NCBI RefSeq assembly: GCF_020379485.1
Contig: NC_063449.1
Coordinates: 36,453,473-36,517,472 of the forward strand
Source: Brassica napus
Lineage: Eukaryota; Streptophyta; Magnoliopsida; Brassicales; Brassicaceae
Length of the DNA stretch: 64,000 bases
Reading direction: 5' to 3'
In this document: positions 58,890 to 64,000 of the stretch, piece after piece
Position numbering within the stretch: position 1 is the stretch's first letter
How the letters are laid out: each line of letters starts with the position of its first letter
The notes under the pieces: generated by a model
What the model saw: the letters and a program-made list of their open reading frames with translations, nothing else
The model's database searches: none
What the model was told of the DNA's origin: nothing
Made by a program: the position numbers and the translations under genes

Positions 58890-60766
58890 ATTTTTTCTGA
58901 GTTAAAAAAAAACTTATTCTTTTACTCTCTTTTTTTTGCAGTGTTTAGATACCGTTTTAAAGATTAATAATCAGGGGTGTAAATAATTATGTGGTCTTCT
59001 TCATTTTTTAAGATTATTATTTGGTTTTTTAATTATGTTATGTACGTAGTATGTGATAGGTTAGTATATTATGTGTTTTTTCAATAACGTGTTGTTGTGT
59101 GTATAGTAGTATTTGTTAGTGGTGAAGTGAGCCTCTGATGTAAATCATATTGAATTTCAATAACTTTGCATTTAGGTATTTGTTGATTCTAAGATTAACG
59201 GTTTCAGTGTTAAAATTTATTTTTTGAACATTATTTTTTTAAAGATGTTTTTTGCATTCTCTCCATATTTTGACCTTGAGTTGTCACCATCTATGTATTT
59301 CGTTTACCTTATTGGTGTGCGATGCTTCTCACCATCACCAGAAAAAGATTCACCTTCGTGCTCTTGTTCTTCCTCGTCTTCTTTTCGTGTGAGATTATCT
59401 GGTATTTGTTGTAGATCGAGTTTATGAGTTCCCAGTTGTGCGATTTTTTCTCACGGCGTTGTATGCTGTTCCGGTCAATATTGGTTGTTCCTCTTCTTCC
59501 TTAGATTTCGGTTAATGTTAGGGACTGCATCTCTTTAGGTTGGATCAGAGTTAGTCATCTTTGATGTTATCTTCCTTGTCATTGGTTTGCCATCGGTAGT
59601 CCCTGCTCGTCTTGATTTTCAAAGTTTTTGGTGATATGACTTCTATGTTCTCTTTCATAACTCGAGGACGGCTTCACGATTTGCTGGTTACATTTTGTCT
59701 TTCACTCCTTCTTTGTTCTCTCATCTCGTTGCAGCTTTCATTGCCGCTTGCGTCTTTGGTCGTTCTCCCTTTAGCCATGTTTGCCATTCCAGGTTTGGAT
59801 AGTGTTTTTCTATTTTTTCTGAGTTAAAAAAAAAACTTATTCTTTTACTCTCTTCTTTTGCAGTGTTTAGATACTGTTTTAAAGATTAATAATCAGGGGT
59901 GTGAATATTGTATTATGGTTAAGTATAATTTTCTGGATGATATAATTATGTGGTCTTCTTCATTTTTTAAGACTATTATTTGGTTTTTTTATTATGTTAT
60001 GTACGTAGTATGTGATAGGTTAGTATATTATGTGTTTTTTCAATAATGTGTTGTTGTGTGTATAGTAGTATTTGTTAGTGGTGAAGTGAGCCTCTGATGT
60101 AAATCATATTGAATTTCAATAACTTTGCATTTAGGTATTTGTTGATTCTAAGATTAACGGTTTCAGCGTTAAAATTTATTTTTTGAACATTATTTTTTTA
60201 AAGATGTTTTTTGCATTCTCTCCATATTTTGACCTTAAGCTGTCACCATCTATGTATTTCGTTTACCTTATTGGTGTGCGGTGCTTCTCACCATCACCAG
60301 AAAAAGATTCACCTTTGTGCTCTTGTTCTTCCTCGTCTTCTTTTCGTGTGAGATTATCTGGTATTTGTTGTAGATCGATTTTATGAGTTCCCAGTTGTGC
60401 GGTTTTTTCTCACGGCGTTGTAGGCTGTTCCGGTCAATATTGGTTGTTCCTCTTCTTCCTTAGATTTCGGTTAATGTTAGGGACTGCATCTCTTTAGGTT
60501 GGATCAGAGTTAGTCATCTTTGATGTTATCTTCCTTGTCGTTGGTTTGCCATCGGTAGTCTCTGCTCGTCTTGATTTTCAAAGTTTTTGGTGATATGACT
60601 TCTATGTTCTCTTTCATAACTCGAGGACGGCTTCACGATTTGCTGGTTACATTTTGTCTTTCATTCCTTCTTTGTTCTCTCATCTCGTTGCAGCTTTCAT
60701 TGCCGCTTGCGTCTTTGGTCGTTCTCCTTTTAGCCATGTTTGACACTCCAGGTTTGGATAGTGTTT
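58890..60766 (+). repeat. Tandem duplication of a 0.92-0.96 kb block
   Basis: The block about 58890-59806 recurs at about 59807-60766. Landmarks such as ACATTATTTTTTTAAAGATG are 959 bp apart; earlier landmarks are 922 bp apart because copy 2 has a 37-bp segment near 59903-59939 that copy 1 lacks. The copies are very similar. The downstream half is T-rich and CTTCTTCC-rich and continues uniquely to about 61260. No protein family is recognised, and frames in the two copies are parallel but short. Confidence 0.85.
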
Positions 60767-63752
60767 TTTTCTGTATATGCTATGTGGACTTGAAAAGTTG
60801 TTTCTTGTCTCAAGCTTGGGCTCTGGTTTTTCGGTGGTTGGCTTCCATTCTCTCTCCCTCAAGTTGTTTCTCTCCTTCCCTTGCTTTCCTTGGTATAGGT
60901 GTGCGGAGTTAGTTTGTTGGAGCTTTGGTCCCTTCTATCCGGAGTTTTGTGGTTCTTCGCTGGCATGGACGCATTGTATGTGTTTGTTTAGTTTGTAAGG
61001 CTCTTCTTACCTCTTAGTTGGTGGTTGTGCTTCTGGTGCTTTAGGCATGTGTTTTCCTATTTTGTGGTGACTTTGGTCTTCTGGTGATTGTTCTTCCTCT
61101 GACCCGCTTTCTTGGTTCTTTGCGTTAGTGCTTGATCGCGGTCTTTTATGTTCGAGGGATTGCTTTTTCCCGGATTTTATCTTTCTATCCTTTTCTAACA
61201 TTTGTGTGTTCTGGCCAAGAAACTCTATGGTAAAGTAAGGTAAATTAGTTTTCATTTCTGATCTCTTTTCAGCTTTGGACGTTTATTGAGTTAGTGTTAC
61301 TAAAATAAATATAATTTATAAAACATAAAAAAATTATAAATAAAATAATAAAAATAGTAAAAATTAATAAAATAGTGAAAGTTTATGTTATTTTAGTTGT
61401 GAAAGTTTATATATAATTTATTAAACATTTATTTAGATAATTTTTAAACTTGTTTTTTCTTGAGAAAAATCGGTGATCATCTAGATCTATAGAATGATTG
61501 TGGCTTCTAATCAAGAGATAGATAAAGATGATAGGTTTCATGTCTCGCTTTATATTTTTGATTATTTTAGTGATATGGATTGTATTTGAAAGTCATTTGT
61601 AAGCTTTAGGGGTGAAAATCACAATTAAAAATTTTGGAAGGAATTCAAGAAGAAAAATGCACAATTAGAATTATTGGGTCAAATTGCAGTACTCCAAAAA
61701 AGAAAGATCTAAAATGTAAAAGATAAAGAATATAAGAGACAAGTATCGTAAAAGCCTAATGTCACTTGCTATGAGAACAGAAGAAAATTGACTTTATATA
61801 ATATATAGATAGATGGGATTTGGCTTACAATGACTGGTGACTCATTTATATTTTAATTCGCTAAGATACAATAGTTAATTGTTTACTTTATTAAAGAGAC
61901 ACCTACGAATTAAAAATCTCCAGGATTAATAAAACAATGACCAAAGATAGTTGAGAGAGTTGTGCACATGTATGATTGTGCAGATCATACATGTGTATAT
62001 CAGTGCATTTACTGATATTTAAATATTCACTCCGTTCAAATTTTTATAAATTAATAAAAATGTTAATATTAAATTGGACTGGCGTAAAAAAAATAGTAAT
62101 ATAATAATATCAAGAATGTATAATATAAAATCATTATGATATCATAAAAATAATAATTATAAAATTTTGTATAAAAGCTAAACATTTCTAAAATTTACCT
62201 TTTTGGTAATCAGAAGGGAGGTGTTTGGATCTTTGGCCCAAATAATTTTCTAGGCGTAAAACCAACAGTTGGTAATAATTAGACATGACGTAAACCACTC
62301 TTCTCCATAGAAATTGATCCAAGAGCGCAATGGAAACAATTTCGAGCACTAAACCATTAGCATAACGCACTGTCAGTAAATTTACTTTCTTTCATGCGAA
62401 AGCTGTCAAACTTTTGGAAATAAAAATAATTATGCCATTTTGACGATCAGACGAATCAAGTATTACTTACCAATTACCATTATTTAAAATTAAAGTTCTG
62501 CAAAAGTCATCTCAATTTTAGTCAATGCATCAATAACTCTTAGTGTAATTTTATACTGCATTCGGAAGATTGGCTTTGATACTGCATTCATTTGTATTGA
62601 CCAAATCCGTCTCTACTGTGTTGAGCACAATGACAAATACACCGTAGGGATTGGTCACTGCTTAAGCGATGGCTGAGTTTGCGCCGCCACATACTAAATT
62701 GACTGTGGCATTGGAGACTGTGGTGCACTTGGGTCTCCGTTAAGGCTACAACGCAAGGTACCACGAATGTAGACTTCATCGATTGGGATGCCAAAAAGTG
62801 TTAAGGTGTGGGATTAGTGCTTATGGCCTTCGATTCAACAATAAGGTTTCCCACCGCCAACATTATCACCTTTTCAGTGACGCATATGAGATGGCAAGTA
62901 GGATGATGAATATGGTGATGTCTTCTTTGATTGCTCTCCCTTTAACAAAATAGATATATCATTGTTTAGGACGCCAACCGAAGAAAGATGAACGTGACAA
63001 TATCGTATCATTTTATAGTAAGTCAAAGCAGAGTATTTAACAAGTCGAGCTAGATTGTAAACTTGCAAGTGCATGCAAGAAAATGGTCTTGCCTTTTGTC
63101 GGTTTTGTGTTAGAAGAGACATGGATGAGTACATCCCCAACTATAGAGGCCGTGGCCCTATTGAGAGACGATTTAATAATACCAGCCAAGTGATGAAAGG
63201 TGTATCCTAGAACTCTGTGAATACCATACACTTTACTCCAATCATGCTTGTAAGATGTTCTGAAAACAGGTTGGAGGTTGTCTGGAGAATGCCTCTAAAA
63301 GATGATGCCCACTCCTGCGTCCATATGCAATGAGACATGGTAAGTTCTCTTATGTGGGTTGTCAGATCCGTAACTCCTTTGTAATTTGATGCTTATTGTA
63401 GTACTAAAACAAACCATATTATTCTAGAATCAGGTGCTAGTTGGCACACGTGCTGCCTGTTACGAGCCATGTAGATTTCATTGATAGAAAACATACGATT
63501 TGATATCCTTCATAATTTGGTTTCTCAAGATTGATATCTTACGGTTACGGGAACCATCAAAATAAAATTTTCCGAATCTCTATTCTTGCACATACAAAAT
63601 CTATAAACAAACATAATACAAACTTCGAGTTATGTGTACTAGGATTACGTCACACACACACACTGATGTGAGTCTCCTTCTAGTTATTTTAGAAGGTTTG
63701 CCTTTCACCGCTGGCACAGTGGGGACAAGTCAAACTCTTTTTCACTTTCACA
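60767..63752. other. Intergenic DNA, no gene recognised
   Basis: 60767-61260 continues the duplicated unit's unique tail. 62400-63450 is slightly richer in GC with short minus-strand frames (for example 63037-63231), but none has a recognisable domain. A left Stowaway-like end (TTCACTCCGTTCAAATTT) occurs near 62027 without a partner. Confidence 0.35.
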
Positions 63753-64000
63753 TCATCGTAATCTAATCCAAGAGTCAATATTTCGCCACGTCATTTTCAC
63801 ACGGCTCGTAATTAACCTGAGCTCTCCAACAATCTCCTTTGCGTCCGGACGATCATCCTTATCAACCGCAACACACCAGAACGCCGGCTCAGCAACCGCC
63901 GCATACCACCGTCGTCGTCGTCGACGCAATCAACGGGTCAACAACCTGATCCAGAAGACCCATTTGGAGCTTGAGACAAACAGTTCAGCCAAAGCCATGT
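63753..64000 (-). pseudogene. Receptor-like protein kinase C-terminus (partial, frameshifted)
   Basis: The minus strand at the right edge reads DQVVDPLIASTTTTVV. After a one-base shift near 63896 it continues AAVAEPAFWCVAVDKDDRPD, then AKEIVGELRLITSRV and a stop at 63753-63755. VVDP, AFWCV and DRPDAKEIVGEL are the end of a Ser/Thr kinase domain (subdomain XI: WCV...RP) of the WAK/LRK10-like type. The rest lies outside the window. In the recalled Arabidopsis order the neighbour beyond GSTU12 is a kinase (At1g69910), which fits. The shift means this copy is broken, unless it is a sequencing error. Confidence 0.7.

Noticed and set aside
62188..63231. Minus-strand frames of 60-88 aa
   Set aside because: No recognisable domain or exon structure; not enough to call a gene.

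Overview
The window is plant nuclear DNA, almost certainly from a Brassica-type crucifer. The evidence is GT-AG spliced genes, AT-rich intergenic DNA packed with plant transposons (Ty1/copia, CACTA, Mutator-like, hAT, Stowaway, SINE, TRIM), and host genes of crucifer type. Read left to right, the host genes are a MYBD-like MYB repressor, a CLE26-like peptide gene, a GSTU11-like gene, a broken GSTU12-like gene, a broken CYP81-type P450, and the C-terminus of a receptor-like kinase at the right edge. As I recall the Arabidopsis map, MYBD, CLE26, GSTU11, GSTU12 and a kinase lie in this same order, with descending locus numbers, on the lower arm of chromosome 1 (near At1g70000 to At1g69910). If so, this is a syntenic and partly fractionated copy expanded by transposons. 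The locus names are memory-based, not search results.

Layout. 1-1594: 3' half of a Ty1/copia element with its LTR. 2886-3278: a non-autonomous hAT element just upstream of the MYBD-like gene (3684-4499). 4952-5348: a processed retrocopy with a poly(A) tail and 16-bp target-site duplications. 6288-6949: a degenerate CCGAA-rich element. 7863-8526: an unrecognised gene remnant. 12931-13795: a non-LTR retroposon. 14362-15318: the CLE26-like gene. 19120-25019: a complete but non-coding LTR retrotransposon on the minus strand (LARD-like). 25176-33080: a 7.9-kb CACTA element with a tnpD-like gene (one frameshift) and an intact five-exon tnpA-like gene. 34425-34728: a SINE. 35444-36257: a Pack-MULE carrying an RNase H fragment.

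The second half holds the detoxification-gene stretch. It contains the intact GSTU11-like gene (39206-40027), a cluster of small elements, four near-identical 479-bp tandem repeats (42473-44388), a TRIM (44622-45037), the GSTU12-like pseudogene (45684-46458), a second SINE (47784-48077), foldback MITEs, and the P450 pseudogene (49935-52346). These are followed by a second, deleted CACTA element in the opposite orientation (53527-57196), a 0.9-kb tandem duplication (58890-60766), and the kinase fragment (63753-64000, minus).

The host genes belong to separate pathways (transcriptional repression, peptide signalling, xenobiotic conjugation, oxidation, membrane signalling) and form no operon-like unit. 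The most unusual feature is in the two CACTA elements. In both, the tnpA-like start codon is split by an intron (AT|G), and the unspliced RNA would read AUG followed directly by UAA.
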